Of a stretch of DNA of 64,000 nt, positions 55,313 to 64,000 are shown piece after piece (position 1 is the first letter of the stretch; every line of letters begins with the position of its first letter). The translations under genes were made by a program, and so were the position numbers. The notes under the pieces are model-generated. The model saw only the letters and a list, made by a program, of their open reading frames with translations. It ran no database searches and had not been told where the DNA came from. Source of the stretch: Oceanobacillus jeddahensis (lineage in GTDB: Bacteria > Bacillota > Bacilli > Bacillales > Amphibacillaceae); NCBI RefSeq assembly GCF_000750635.1, contig NZ_CCDM010000008.1, forward strand, positions 62,001-126,000, in the 5' to 3' direction.

Positions 55313-58300
55313 TTATTGATTTAGTGGTTCTTCCACTTCGATATTAAGCTTCGTTGACGTTTGACCTTCCTCATCCTCTAGTTCACGCATATCAATCTCA
55401 TCTTCTGTACTAGAAAGCATCTTCACGTCCATACCAAGACTTTGAAGCTCTTTAATGAGTACTTTAAACGACTCAGGAACGCCTGGTTCTGGTGCATTAT
55501 CACCTTTTACAATAGCTTCATACGTCTTCACACGTCCAACGGTATCATCTGATTTAACCGTTAAGATTTCCTGAAGGGTGTATGCCGCACCGTAAGCTTC
55601 TAATGCCCAAACCTCCATCTCACCAAAACGCTGTCCTCCAAATTGTGCTTTACCACCAAGTGGTTGTTGCGTTACAAGAGAATATGGCCCAGTTGAACGG
55701 GCGTGCAGCTTATCATCAACCATGTGTGCAAGTTTAATCATATACATGACACCTACAGATATACGGTTGTCAAAAGCTTCTCCGGTACGTCCATCATAAA
55801 GGACGGTTTTCGCATCCCTTGGCATACCCGCTTCCTCAAGTGTTTCCCAAACATCTTCTTCTGTTGCTCCATCAAATACCGGGCTTGCTACATGCAGTCC
55901 AAGCTGTCTGGCAGCCATTCCTAAATGCAGCTCAAACACCTGTCCGATATTCATACGTGATGGTACCCCTAACGGGTTCAACATAATGTCGATTGGTGTA
56001 CCGTCCGGCAGGAATGGCATATCCTCTTCCGGTAAAATTTTGGAGATAACCCCTTTGTTACCGTGACGACCTGCCATTTTATCTCCTTCGTGAATTTTAC
56101 GTTTTTGAACGATATAAACACGAACAAGCTGATTCACACCTGGTGGTAACTCATCGCCATCTTCACGATTAAAGATTTTCACATCTAAGACGATTCCGTC
56201 TCCGCCGTGAGGAACACGTAAGGAAGTATCTCTTACTTCACGTGCTTTTTCGCCAAAGATTGCATGTAATAAGCGTTCTTCCGCTGAAAGCTCCGTCATT
56301 CCTTTTGGTGTTACTTTCCCGACAAGAATATCACTGTCCGTTACTTCTGCACCAATACGGATAATTCCTTGTTCATCAAGGTTTTTAAGCGCGTCTTCCC
56401 CGACGTTAGGAATGTCTCTCGTGATTTCTTCCGGTCCAAGCTTGGTATCACGCGATTCTGATTCAAATTCTTCAATATGAATAGAAGTATATACATCATC
56501 TTTTACAAGACGTTCACTCATAATGATGGCATCCTCGTAGTTATAACCTTCCCAGGTCATAAATCCTACAAGTACGTTTTGGCCTAATGCCAATTCGCCA
56601 TCTTCCATTGAAGGACCGTCCGCAAGAACTTCTCCTTTTGTTACACGCTCTCCTTCTGCAACAATCGGACGCTGATTATAGCAAGTTCCTTGGTTCGAAC
56701 GTTTATATTTTTGTAAACCGTAACGATCCAAGTCACCTTCTACTTCTTTGCCATCTACTTCTGAAATACGGCGTATCCAAACGGTTTTTGCTTCCACGCG
56801 CTCGACGATTCCATCGTGATGGCAGATAACAGCGGCTCCGGAGTCTTTTCCATTAACATATTCCATACCTGTTCCAACGATTGGTGATTTTGGATTCATC
56901 AAAGGAACAGCCTGACGTTGCATGTTCGCTCCCATCAGTGCACGGTTGGAGTCATCATTTTCCAAGAATGGAATACATGCAGTCGCAGCGGATACAACCT
57001 GTTTTGGTGATACGTCCATGTAATCAATACGATCACGGGAAACAATAATGTTATCTTCACGGAAACGGGCAGTTACTTCCTTGTTTACGAAGAAATTATC
57101 ATCATCTAACGGCGAGTTTGCCTGTGCAACGATGTAATTATCTTGTTCATCTGCAGTCAGGTAATCAATGGTACCCGTTACTTTACCAGTCTCAGGATCA
57201 ACACGGCGATATGGCGATTCAATAAATCCAAATTTATTCACTCGCGCATAACTGGATAGTGAGTTAATTAAACCGATGTTCGGTCCCTCTGGTGTCTCGA
57301 TTGGACACATACGGCCATAGTGGGAGTAGTGAACATCACGTACTTCAAATCCAGCGCGTTCACGCGTTAAACCACCCGGTCCCAGTGCGGACAAACGACG
57401 TTTATGCGTTAATTCGCCCAAAGGATTAGTTTGGTCCATAAACTGTGATAACTGCGAGCTACCAAAGAACTCTTTAATGGATGCAATAACTGGACGAATA
57501 TTAATTAATTGTTGAGGTGTTACGCTGGAAGTGTCTTGAATAGACATTCTCTCACGCACAACACGTTCCATACGGGATAATCCGATACGGAATTGGTTTT
57601 GTAATAACTCCCCTACTGAACGCAGACGGCGATTACCCAAATGATCAATATCATCTGTATCCCCTACCTGATGTAGCAGGTTAAAGAAATAACTGATAGA
57701 AGCTAAGATATCAGCTGGTGTGATATTTTTAATTTCTTTAGTTACTTCTCCATTTCCGATAACCGTTAATTCCCGCTCTCCATTTGGATCTGTTGGATCA
57801 AGAATTTTCACAGATTGTATTGTAATTTCTTCTTCTAAAACTCCATCATGTGGCGTAATAGTTTTATCACCGAAGCGATCTTCTTCACGCACAAGATATG
57901 GAAGAATCTTATCTAATAATTTTCTTTCCAAACGATCGCCTTTATTAGCAATGACTTCTCCGGTTTCAGAATCTACAACAGGCTCTGCAAGCACTTGATT
58001 GAATAAACGATTCTTGATATGGAGCTTTTTATTCATTTTATAGCGGCCCACATGCGCTAAATCATAGCGCTTTGGATCAAAGAAACGAGATACTAATAGA
58101 CTCTTTGCGTTATCTACTGTTGGTGGTTCACCAGGACGTAGACGTTCATAGATTTCTAAAAGAGCTTTTTCAGCGTTCTCTGTATTGTCTTTTTCTAATG
58201 TGTTTCGCAGATATTCATTCTCACCTAATAAATCAACAATCTCTTGATCTGTTCCAAACCCTAAAGCTCTTAACAGAACTGTGATTGGTAATTTACGAGT

Positions 58301-58858
58301 GCGGTCAATACGAACATAAGCAACATCTTTGGCGTCCGTTTCAAATTCTAACCATGCACCACGGTTTGGAATAACCGTTGTTGCGATACCACGTTTCCCA
58401 TTTTTATCAATTTTTTCGTTATAATAAACGCTTGGCGAACGGACAAGTTGTGATACAATAACACGCTCTGCCCCATTGATAATAAATGTTCCTGTTTCTG
58501 TCATTAATGGGAAGTCCCCCATAAATACTTCTTGTTCCTTTACTTCTCCGGTTTCATTATTAATTAAACGAACCTTCACGCGAAGGGGAGCATTGTATGT
58601 CACGTCTCTTTCCTTTGCTTCATCTACAGGATATTTCGGATCACCCAAACTATAATCCACAAATTCAAGTGATAGATTTCCTGTAAAGTCTTCAATTGGA
58701 GAAATGTCCTGGAACATCTCTCTTAAACCTTCTTCTAAGAACCAGTCATAAGAAGCGGTTTGGATTTCGATTAGGTTAGGTAATTCTAACACTTCATTAA
58801 TACGTGCATAGCTCCTGCGTTGGCGGTGCCGTCCATACTGAACTAGTTGACCTGTCAA
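55313..58858 (-). CDS. rpoB: DNA-directed RNA polymerase subunit beta
   Basis: 1181 residues. The rifampicin region SQLSQFMDQTNPLGELTHKR and RRLSALGPGG has the sensitive-type residues (Gln, Asp, His, Ser at the usual resistance positions). GDKMAGRHGNKGVIS is the active-site block, and the protein ends in a Glu-rich tail. A TTG start at 58858 (MTGQLVQYGRH) is nine bases after AAGGGG and matches B. subtilis; the GTG at 58867 overlaps that site. Confidence 0.97.
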   Translation of the reverse strand: MTGQLVQYGRHRQRRSYARINEVLELPNLIEIQTASYDWFLEEGLREMFQDISPIEDFTGNLSLEFVDYSLGDPKYPVDEAKERDVTYNAPLRVKVRLINNETGEVKEQEVFMGDFPLMTETGTFIINGAERVIVSQLVRSPSVYYNEKIDKNGKRGIATTVIPNRGAWLEFETDAKDVAYVRIDRTRKLPITVLLRALGFGTDQEIVDLLGENEYLRNTLEKDNTENAEKALLEIYERLRPGEPPTVDNAKSLLVSRFFDPKRYDLAHVGRYKMNKKLHIKNRLFNQVLAEPVVDSETGEVIANKGDRLERKLLDKILPYLVREEDRFGDKTITPHDGVLEEEITIQSVKILDPTDPNGERELTVIGNGEVTKEIKNITPADILASISYFFNLLHQVGDTDDIDHLGNRRLRSVGELLQNQFRIGLSRMERVVRERMSIQDTSSVTPQQLINIRPVIASIKEFFGSSQLSQFMDQTNPLGELTHKRRLSALGPGGLTRERAGFEVRDVHYSHYGRMCPIETPEGPNIGLINSLSSYARVNKFGFIESPYRRVDPETGKVTGTIDYLTADEQDNYIVAQANSPLDDDNFFVNKEVTARFREDNIIVSRDRIDYMDVSPKQVVSAATACIPFLENDDSNRALMGANMQRQAVPLMNPKSPIVGTGMEYVNGKDSGAAVICHHDGIVERVEAKTVWIRRISEVDGKEVEGDLDRYGLQKYKRSNQGTCYNQRPIVAEGERVTKGEVLADGPSMEDGELALGQNVLVGFMTWEGYNYEDAIIMSERLVKDDVYTSIHIEEFESESRDTKLGPEEITRDIPNVGEDALKNLDEQGIIRIGAEVTDSDILVGKVTPKGMTELSAEERLLHAIFGEKAREVRDTSLRVPHGGDGIVLDVKIFNREDGDELPPGVNQLVRVYIVQKRKIHEGDKMAGRHGNKGVISKILPEEDMPFLPDGTPIDIMLNPLGVPSRMNIGQVFELHLGMAARQLGLHVASPVFDGATEEDVWETLEEAGMPRDAKTVLYDGRTGEAFDNRISVGVMYMIKLAHMVDDKLHARSTGPYSLVTQQPLGGKAQFGGQRFGEMEVWALEAYGAAYTLQEILTVKSDDTVGRVKTYEAIVKGDNAPEPGVPESFKVLIKELQSLGMDVKMLSSTEDEIDMRELEDEEGQTSTKLNIEVEEPLNQ

Positions 58859-59268
58859 CTGCTTCACCCCTTAAATCATCCATTTTAGTAGTTGTTCTAC
58901 AAAATGTAACTCATATTTAAAAGAACGTCTGAATAAATCATCTGTTCTTTAAAAAATAAAACTATAAACTCATTATCCTATCATTCACAAACTCCATCAC
59001 TTTTTCCTTCTGTAAAGCTAATTCTGATGAGAGTATAGGTTCTCTTTTATTTATTAAAAAATTAGCTGTTCCAAGGACTTTGTGATTTTAGATTGTGCAG
59101 ATGAAAGAATTTTGATAAACTATAGAAAAGCAATTTGTCGAACCTTTGTTTTTCTCGATTCTATAAGCTTTTCCCATTTATAAAGATTTTATACATTTAG
59201 CCAAAGAAAAACGCTAGGCAAACGTACCCTAATCTTAGCATCTTCCAATCTTAGCATATACCCAATTG
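58859..59268. other. Intergenic between rsmC and rpoB
   Basis: About 410 AT-rich bases, probably holding the rpoB promoter and a long leader. No gene, and no hairpin that I could defend. Confidence 0.45.
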
Positions 59269-59874
59269 TTAGTCAAACTTTTTTGCTCGCAATATAAAAT
59301 AGCCTTTTTTCTTTGTCACTACTTCTACATTACCAAAAATCGCTTCTAATTTATCTTTCGCAGATGGCGCTCCTTGTTTCTTCTGAATGACCACCCATAA
59401 CTCTCCATGATCGGATAAATACTTACAGGCTTCCTCAAAAATAGCATGCACCACTTTTTTGCCGGCGCGTATCGGCGGGTTTGTCACAATGGAAGCAAAT
59501 GTTTTTCCATTTAATTGCTTATACAAATCACTTTGAAGAATGGTTGTATTGGAGATTTTATTGATTTCTGCATTTTTCCGGGCCAATTCCACAGCACGCT
59601 CATTCACATCAACCATAAAAATCTGTCTATCTGGAAAGTCGGAAGCTAAGGATAAGCCAATCGGGCCATATCCACATCCTACATCTAATATTGGTCCATC
59701 GACCTCGGGCTTCTGGAAAGATTCAATAAGCACTCTCGATCCAAAATCTACTTCATTTTTTGAAAAAACACCAACATCACTAGTAAATTGAAACGTCTTG
59801 CCCCGCAAGTCAAATGACCAACTTTGAGGCAGTGATTTAGCTTGAGGCTGTTTGGAGTAATAATGCTCCGTCAT
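59269..59874 (-). CDS. rsmC: 16S rRNA (guanine-N2) methyltransferase, RsmC-like (YbxB)
   Basis: 201 residues. A class I methyltransferase: SAM-binding ILDVGCGYGPIGLSLA, acidic loop IFMVDVNERAVELA and the substrate motif IVTNPPIRAGK. The place between rplL and rpoB is that of ybxB in B. subtilis. The ATG at 59874 has a weak GTGGGTG upstream; the frame is open much further without better signals. RsmC activity is inferred from the family. Confidence 0.88.
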   Translation of the reverse strand: MTEHYYSKQPQAKSLPQSWSFDLRGKTFQFTSDVGVFSKNEVDFGSRVLIESFQKPEVDGPILDVGCGYGPIGLSLASDFPDRQIFMVDVNERAVELARKNAEINKISNTTILQSDLYKQLNGKTFASIVTNPPIRAGKKVVHAIFEEACKYLSDHGELWVVIQKKQGAPSAKDKLEAIFGNVEVVTKKKGYFILRAKKFD

Positions 59875-60231
59875 ATGGATTAGCACCCACTTTATATAAA
59901 TTAAGAAAAATACCTGGGCTGCGATCGTACACTTCCTAATCATAGGGTGATGCCCGTTACAGCTCAAGCCCGCGGAAAGCGTAATGTATTTCTGGGGACT
60001 GCGATTACTCACTCCATCAAAACCCGCTGCAGCGATAGTCAGAAACACTAACTTACATCTAATACAAACAACCCAAATATTTTCTTGGTTAAAAAAAGGC
60101 CACTTGTTCAGCTAAAAAACATTCTCGTATATAAACTTGAACTTTTTCTAGTGACAAAAGTGACCTTTTTGGTTTCGTGATAAAAGAGCCCGCCTAAAAT
60201 ACGACGAGCTCTTTCTCTTATATTCGTTAAA
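59875..60231. other. Intergenic between rplL and rsmC, with rplL terminator
   Basis: On the minus strand AAAGAGC (from 60214) pairs with GCTCTTT (to 60183) around an 18-base loop, followed by TTAT, 17 bases beyond rplL; it is a moderate terminator. Further along, about 60095-60170, two AAAAGGNCAC-like arms could form another hairpin. No gene is seen. Confidence 0.5.
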
Positions 60232-60597
60232 TTATTTAACTTCTACAGAAGCACCAGCTTCTTCAAGTTTTTCTTTAACTTCATCTGCATCTTCTTTAGA
60301 TACAGCTTCTTTAATTGGTTTAGGAGCGTTATCTACTAAGTCTTTCGCATCTTTCAAGCCAAGACCAGTGATTTCGCGAACTGCTTTAACAACTTTGATC
60401 TTAGATGCACCAGCATCGTTAAGAACAACGTCAAATTCAGTTTTTTCTTCTTCAGCAGCACCGCCTGCAGCAGCACCTGCAGCAGCAACTGGAGCAGCAG
60501 CTGTTACGCCGAACTCTTCTTCGATTGCTTTTACTAAATCGTTTAATTCAAGTACAGTCATTTCTTTAATTGCACTAATCATTTCTTCGTTTGTCAT
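60232..60597 (-). CDS. rplL: 50S ribosomal protein L7/L12
   Basis: 121 residues: an N-terminal dimerisation helix, an Ala/Gly hinge (AAAPVAAAGAAAGGAAEE) and the C-terminal factor-binding domain with KIKVVKAVREITGLGLKDAK. The stalk protein that recruits EF-Tu and EF-G. Confidence 0.99.
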   Translation of the reverse strand: MTNEEMISAIKEMTVLELNDLVKAIEEEFGVTAAAPVAAAGAAAGGAAEEEKTEFDVVLNDAGASKIKVVKAVREITGLGLKDAKDLVDNAPKPIKEAVSKEDADEVKEKLEEAGASVEVK

Positions 60598-60651
60598 GAT
60601 TAAATTCCTCCTGATATAAGTTTGTTTTTTATAAATAAACCGTTTGGTGTA

Positions 60652-61149
60652 TTACGCACCTTGTTCTTCTTTTTGTTCTGCAACAGCTTTTGTAGCGTAA
60701 GCAAAGTTACGAACTGGAGCTTGAAGTACGCTAAGCAGCATAGATACCATACCTTCGTAGTTTGGCAGATCTGCAAGCTCTTTAATTTGTTCAAGTGAAG
60801 CCACGCTTCCTTCAATGATTCCGCCTTTAATTTCTAAAGCGTCATGATCTTTACTGAAGTTGTTCAAGATTCTCGCTGGAGCTACAACATCTTCACTGAA
60901 TGCAATCGCGTTTGGTCCGGTTAATACTTCGCTAAGTTCATTTAGCTCAACAGCTTCAACAGCGCGGCGAACCATTGTATTTTTGTATACTTTGAATTCA
61001 ACACCTGCTTCGCGAAGCTCTCTGCGAAGTGCAGTTACCTCCGAAACGTCAAGACCACGATAGTCGACTACTACTGCACTCTGGCTATTACGAAACTTAT
61101 CTGCGATTTCCTCTACTAATTGTTTCTTTTGTTCAATAATCTCTGACAT
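60652..61149 (-). CDS. rplJ: 50S ribosomal protein L10
   Basis: 165 residues; anchors L7/L12 dimers. VVVDYRGLDVSEVTALRREL and the C-terminal helix LLSVLQAPVRNFAYATKAVA are typical. Preceded by the L10 leader RNA through which the L10-L12 complex represses its own synthesis. Confidence 0.98.
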   Translation of the reverse strand: MSEIIEQKKQLVEEIADKFRNSQSAVVVDYRGLDVSEVTALRRELREAGVEFKVYKNTMVRRAVEAVELNELSEVLTGPNAIAFSEDVVAPARILNNFSKDHDALEIKGGIIEGSVASLEQIKELADLPNYEGMVSMLLSVLQAPVRNFAYATKAVAEQKEEQGA

Positions 61150-61204
61150 CTTTCCACCTCCTAATAACAGTCACTATTATTACACCGTTCGAACGTGCTT
61201 TTCT

Positions 61205-61345
61205 ATAAAAAAAGCTCTCATGTAGACATGAGAGCTTACCTTAGACCGGCAAAACGGTTTGCCATTCTATAAATAAACACCTCGGCAGGATGATTAAGCT
61301 TTAAGGAGCCCCTGCTGTCTACGGTATAACATTCGATTTTATGAA
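61205..61345 (-). ncRNA. L10 ribosomal protein leader
   Basis: On the minus strand ACCGTAGACAGCAGGGGCTC, CCTTAAAGCTTAATCATCCT and GCCGAGG reproduce the conserved core of the Gram-positive L10 leader, which binds the L10-L12 complex. It ends in the hairpin AAGCTCTCATG-TCTA-CATGAGAGCTT followed by seven T (61209-61236), a terminator that would act when L10 binds. It lies between rplA and rplJ. Confidence 0.88.
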
Positions 61346-61391
61346 ACCGAAAATTAGTATATCGAACGTTGGCTTAAAAGTCAACTACTAA

Positions 61392-62084
61392 TTAACGGAA
61401 GTTAGAAACGTCAACTTTGATTCCTGGTCCCATTGTAGATGCAATGGAAGCATTTTTAAGGTAAGTACCTTTAGAAGACTGAGGTTTAACCTTTACAAGT
61501 TGATCAGTAAGTGCAGCAAAGTTTTCTGCTAATTTTGTTTCATCGAAAGAAATTTTTCCGATTGGAACATGAATGTTAGCAGACTTATCAACACGATATT
61601 CTACTTTACCTGCTTTAATTTCCTGAACAGCTTTTTCTACTTCAAAAGTTACTGTTCCTGTTTTAGGGTTTGGCATTAAGCCTTTTGGCCCTAAAACACG
61701 ACCTAATTTACCTACTTCAGCCATCATGTCAGGAGTAGCAACAATTACGTCAAACTCAAACCAGCCTTGGTTAATTTTGTTGATGTAATCTCCTTCTCCA
61801 ACATAATCTGCACCAGCAGCTTCTGCTTCTTTTGCTTTATCACCTTTAGCAAATACTAAAACGCGTTGTGTCTTACCAGTACCATGCGGTAAAACCATTG
61901 CTCCGCGAATTTGTTGATCTGCTTTCTTAGGGTCTACACCAAGACGAAAAGCAGCTTCAACTGTTTCATCAAAGTTTGCTTTTGCAGTCTTCTTTGCAAG
62001 CTCTACAGCTTCTTTTATTTCATATGCTTTTGCACGATCAATCTGCTTCAAAGCTTCTTGATGTTTTTTACCATATTTAGCCAT
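61392..62084 (-). CDS. rplA: 50S ribosomal protein L1
   Basis: 230 residues; mobile stalk protein at the E site. IRGAMVLPHGTGKTQRVLVF and LGPKGLMPNPKTGTV are signatures. ATG 62084 (MAKYGKKHQ) follows AGGAGG; the frame is open upstream. Confidence 0.98.
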   Translation of the reverse strand: MAKYGKKHQEALKQIDRAKAYEIKEAVELAKKTAKANFDETVEAAFRLGVDPKKADQQIRGAMVLPHGTGKTQRVLVFAKGDKAKEAEAAGADYVGEGDYINKINQGWFEFDVIVATPDMMAEVGKLGRVLGPKGLMPNPKTGTVTFEVEKAVQEIKAGKVEYRVDKSANIHVPIGKISFDETKLAENFAALTDQLVKVKPQSSKGTYLKNASIASTMGPGIKVDVSNFR

Positions 62085-62314
62085 ATTAATTATATCCTCC
62101 TCTTTTGTGGTTATAGCGGTTGTACCTCCCACGAGACAAGAGATATACTCTTGTCCAGCACGTGAATCATCTATCCATCACTTTCATGGAAAAGTTCGCA
62201 TTCACTCACCTTAAGTGAACCGATAGTTTTTACTTTACTATCGTGCGAATAAGGCTGCGGGTGAAAATAACCGCAACCTTTACCCTTTAGAAAGCGTGTC
62301 TACGGAATATCGAA

Positions 62315-62740
62315 TCAGTCTTCGATTGTGATTCCCATACTGCGCGCAGTACCTTCAACCATGCGCACTGCCGCATCAACATCAGCTGCATTTAAATCCG
62401 GCATTTTTGTTTCAGCGATTTCTTTTACCTGGTCGCGTTTTACAGTAGCGACTTTTGATTTGTTAGGTTCACCTGAACCAGACTCGATTCCAGCTGCTTT
62501 TTTAAGCAATACTGCTGCTGGTGGAGTCTTTGTAACAAATGTAAATGAACGATCCTCGAATACCGTGATTTCAACAGGGATAATTAAACCTGCTTGTTCT
62601 TGTGTTCGAGCGTTAAATTCTTTACAGAATCCCATAATGTTAACACCTGCTTGACCTAGAGCCGGCCCAACCGGTGGTGCTGGATTAGCTTTTCCCGCAG
62701 GAATTTGCAATTTTACTAATTTGATTACTTTTTTAGCCAC
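62315..62740 (-). CDS. rplK: 50S ribosomal protein L11
   Basis: 141 residues; GTPase-centre protein needed for the stringent response. LQIPAGKANPAPPVGPALGQ and KTPPAAVLLKKAAGIESGSG are typical; proline 22-type residues that affect thiostrepton binding are present. A GTG start at 62740 is eight bases after AAGGAGG. The GTG is not marked by unusual context. Confidence 0.97.
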   Translation of the reverse strand: MAKKVIKLVKLQIPAGKANPAPPVGPALGQAGVNIMGFCKEFNARTQEQAGLIIPVEITVFEDRSFTFVTKTPPAAVLLKKAAGIESGSGEPNKSKVATVKRDQVKEIAETKMPDLNAADVDAAVRMVEGTARSMGITIED

Positions 62741-62981
62741 GAGACACACCTCCTTAAAGTCCGTGATGTGGTAATAGGGTCTCTAATTTTATTTACCCTC
62801 CCACTCATTTCTTGTACCCCTTTTAGTTGAGAACAAGAATAACAAAAGAATCTTAGCATGAATTCAAAAAAAAAGCAAGCCTCAATTCGTGAAAACACTT
62901 TATAGTAGAAGATCATTGTCAGTTTACTATACCATTCTCATTCACCAAAACAATCCTCTTTTTTTATTGCGCAGAGAAAAT

Positions 62982-63518
62982 CTATGAAAGCTTATCTACT
63001 TGCGAAAAGTCCAACTCAACTGGTGTTTCTCTTCCAAACATATTCACGTGTACTTTCAATTTTTGTTTATCTGTATCAATTTGTTCAATTGTTCCTGTGA
63101 AATCAGCAAACGGACCATCTGTTACACGAACACTTTCTTTGATCTCAAAATCGACTTGAACAGCCGGTTCACTAACACCCATTCTTTTTAATACGACATC
63201 TACTTCATCCGGCAATATCGGCGTCGGCTTTGCGCCATGTCCGCTGGAACCAACAAACCCTGTAACGCCAGGTGTGTTCCGGACAACATACCACGAATCA
63301 TCTGTCATAACCATTTCAGTTAAAACATAGCCTGGAAAAGACTTTTTCTTGACCATTTTCTTCTTGCCATTTTTGATTTCCGCCTCTTCGTCTTCTGGTA
63401 CAATCACGCGGAAAATTTTATCTTCCATACCCATGGACTCTACTCTTTTTTCAAGATTCATTTTCACTTTGTTCTCATAACCAGAATAAGTGTGAACCAC
63501 ATACCAATTCTTTTCCAT
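62982..63518 (-). CDS. nusG: Transcription termination/antitermination protein NusG
   Basis: 178 residues: NGN domain (NWYVVHTYSGYENKVKMNLE, GYVLTEMVMTDDSWYVVRNT, TPGVTGFVGSSG) and a KOW domain (VRVTDGPFADFTGTIEQIDT). It joins RNA polymerase to Rho or the ribosome. Confidence 0.98.
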   Translation of the reverse strand: MEKNWYVVHTYSGYENKVKMNLEKRVESMGMEDKIFRVIVPEDEEAEIKNGKKKMVKKKSFPGYVLTEMVMTDDSWYVVRNTPGVTGFVGSSGHGAKPTPILPDEVDVVLKRMGVSEPAVQVDFEIKESVRVTDGPFADFTGTIEQIDTDKQKLKVHVNMFGRETPVELDFSQVDKLS

Positions 63519-63588
63519 TTGTATCGGACAATAAAATGCCCTGTCCCCTCCTCTTCATGAATAAACTATCGTTTTTTATCCAATTTAA

Positions 63589-63611
63589 AAAACCCGCATA
63601 AACCGGGTTTT
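63589..63611 (-). terminator. Hairpin with T tail between secE and nusG
   Basis: On the minus strand AAAACCCG-GTTTATG-CGGGTTTT runs into further T and A. It has the form of an intrinsic terminator inside an expected operon, so it may attenuate nusG. Confidence 0.65.
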
Positions 63612-63655
63612 CGCTGACTTTTTCTTCTTTTCATTATACCTGCATTATAACGGAA

Positions 63656-63829
63656 TTATTCAAAAAATGCATCTAAAAATTCAGATATGCCTAAATCAAC
63701 GACAAAAAAGAATACCGCCATAAAGATTACAGTAGAAATTACCACAAAGGTATAATTTCTTAGTTCTTTCCCCTTTGGCCAACTTACTTTCTTCATTTCA
63801 TTCGAAACATTCTTTAAGAACTTAAACAT
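63656..63829 (-). CDS. secE: Preprotein translocase subunit SecE
   Basis: A 57-residue single-helix protein too short for most gene lists: MFKFLKNVSNEMKKVSWPKG then KELRNYTFVVIS, a hydrophobic helix and LGISEFLDAFFE. The KKVSWPKGKEL motif is the amphipathic helix that clamps SecY. Start ATG 63829 follows GGAGGG by ten bases. Confidence 0.95.
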   Translation of the reverse strand: MFKFLKNVSNEMKKVSWPKGKELRNYTFVVISTVIFMAVFFFVVDLGISEFLDAFFE

Positions 63830-63878
63830 CTTATCTGTTTCCCTCCGAACTTACGCGAATCTATCCATCAACCTATAT

Positions 63879-64000
63879 CTACTTGGTCTCACGATGCAGG
63901 GTATGTGTTTTGCAATGCTTACAGAACTTTTTCACTTCTAATCTTTGCGATTGATTGGCTGCGTTTTTGTTCGTTGAATAGTTCCTGCTAGAACATACTG
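63879..64000 (-). CDS. rpmG: 50S ribosomal protein L33, C-terminal part (runs off the window)
   Basis: The last ~40 residues are visible: CSSRNYSTNKNAANQSQRLE, VKKFCKHCKTHTLHRETK, then TAG. One C and the CKHC pair show the zinc form. rpmG-secE-nusG is the usual order before rplK. Confidence 0.93.
   Translation of the reverse strand, partial: VCSSRNYSTNKNAANQSQRLEVKKFCKHCKTHTLHRETK

Noticed and set aside
55313..58858. Rifampicin-resistance change in rpoB
   Set aside because: The residues of the resistance cluster are those of sensitive strains.

Overview
The window reads as a chromosome segment of a low-GC Gram-positive bacterium of the family Bacillaceae. The S10-spc-alpha, str and rpoBC ribosomal clusters resemble Bacillus subtilis, genes carry AGGAGG-type ribosome-binding sites, several essential genes start with TTG or GTG, and catabolite-response-like sites occur. 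A BCCT-type transporter relic and the general gene content would suit a halotolerant genus such as Oceanobacillus or Virgibacillus, but the genus is a guess.

Region 1 (about 1-12.9 kb) is metabolic and accessory. It holds the start of a PTS galactitol-type IIC gene, an XRE-cupin regulator with an azlCD amino-acid exporter, and a sigma-54 module made of a GltS-type Na+/dicarboxylic amino acid symporter, aspartate ammonia-lyase and a sigma-54 activator. A canonical -24/-12 promoter and two upstream inverted repeats precede the symporter. An MFS exporter, a formate/nitrite channel, a HypR-like HxlR regulator convergent with a DJ-1/PfpI protein, and a small secreted peptide follow.

Region 2 (about 13-25.4 kb) is a decaying mosaic. 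A frameshifted ABC-2 permease relic runs into a degenerate IS4-type element, which on its other side abuts a relic of a type III restriction methyltransferase (Mod). Next is an intact TetR / FAD-monooxygenase / MFS cassette bracketed by a 49-bp direct repeat and a 26-bp inverted repeat. A second IS4-type element with an in-frame stop follows, then a small repeat-containing hydrophilic protein, an intact M20 peptidase, a BCCT transporter pseudogene and a homocysteine S-methyltransferase relic.

Region 3 (25.5-64 kb) is the translation and transcription superregion, almost all on the minus strand. In transcription order (high to low coordinate) it runs rpmG-secE-nusG-rplK-rplA-[L10 leader]-rplJ-rplL-rsmC-rpoB-rpoC-rpsL-rpsG-fusA-tuf, then the S10, spc and alpha operons from rpsJ to rplQ, then ecfA1-ecfA2-ecfT-truA-rplM-rpsI. 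Departures from the B. subtilis order are the absence of rplGB between rpoC and rpsL, the absence of map and the KOW-protein gene between adk and infA, and a plus-strand class II fructose-bisphosphatase gene (glpX type) with an adjoining gene relic between tuf and rpsJ.

I found no CRISPR array, rRNA, tRNA or prophage. The best candidates for new biology are the sigma-54 aspartate module with its paired enhancer-like sites, the repeat-flanked TetR/monooxygenase/MFS cassette, and the unidentified secreted peptide. None can be proved novel from sequence alone.
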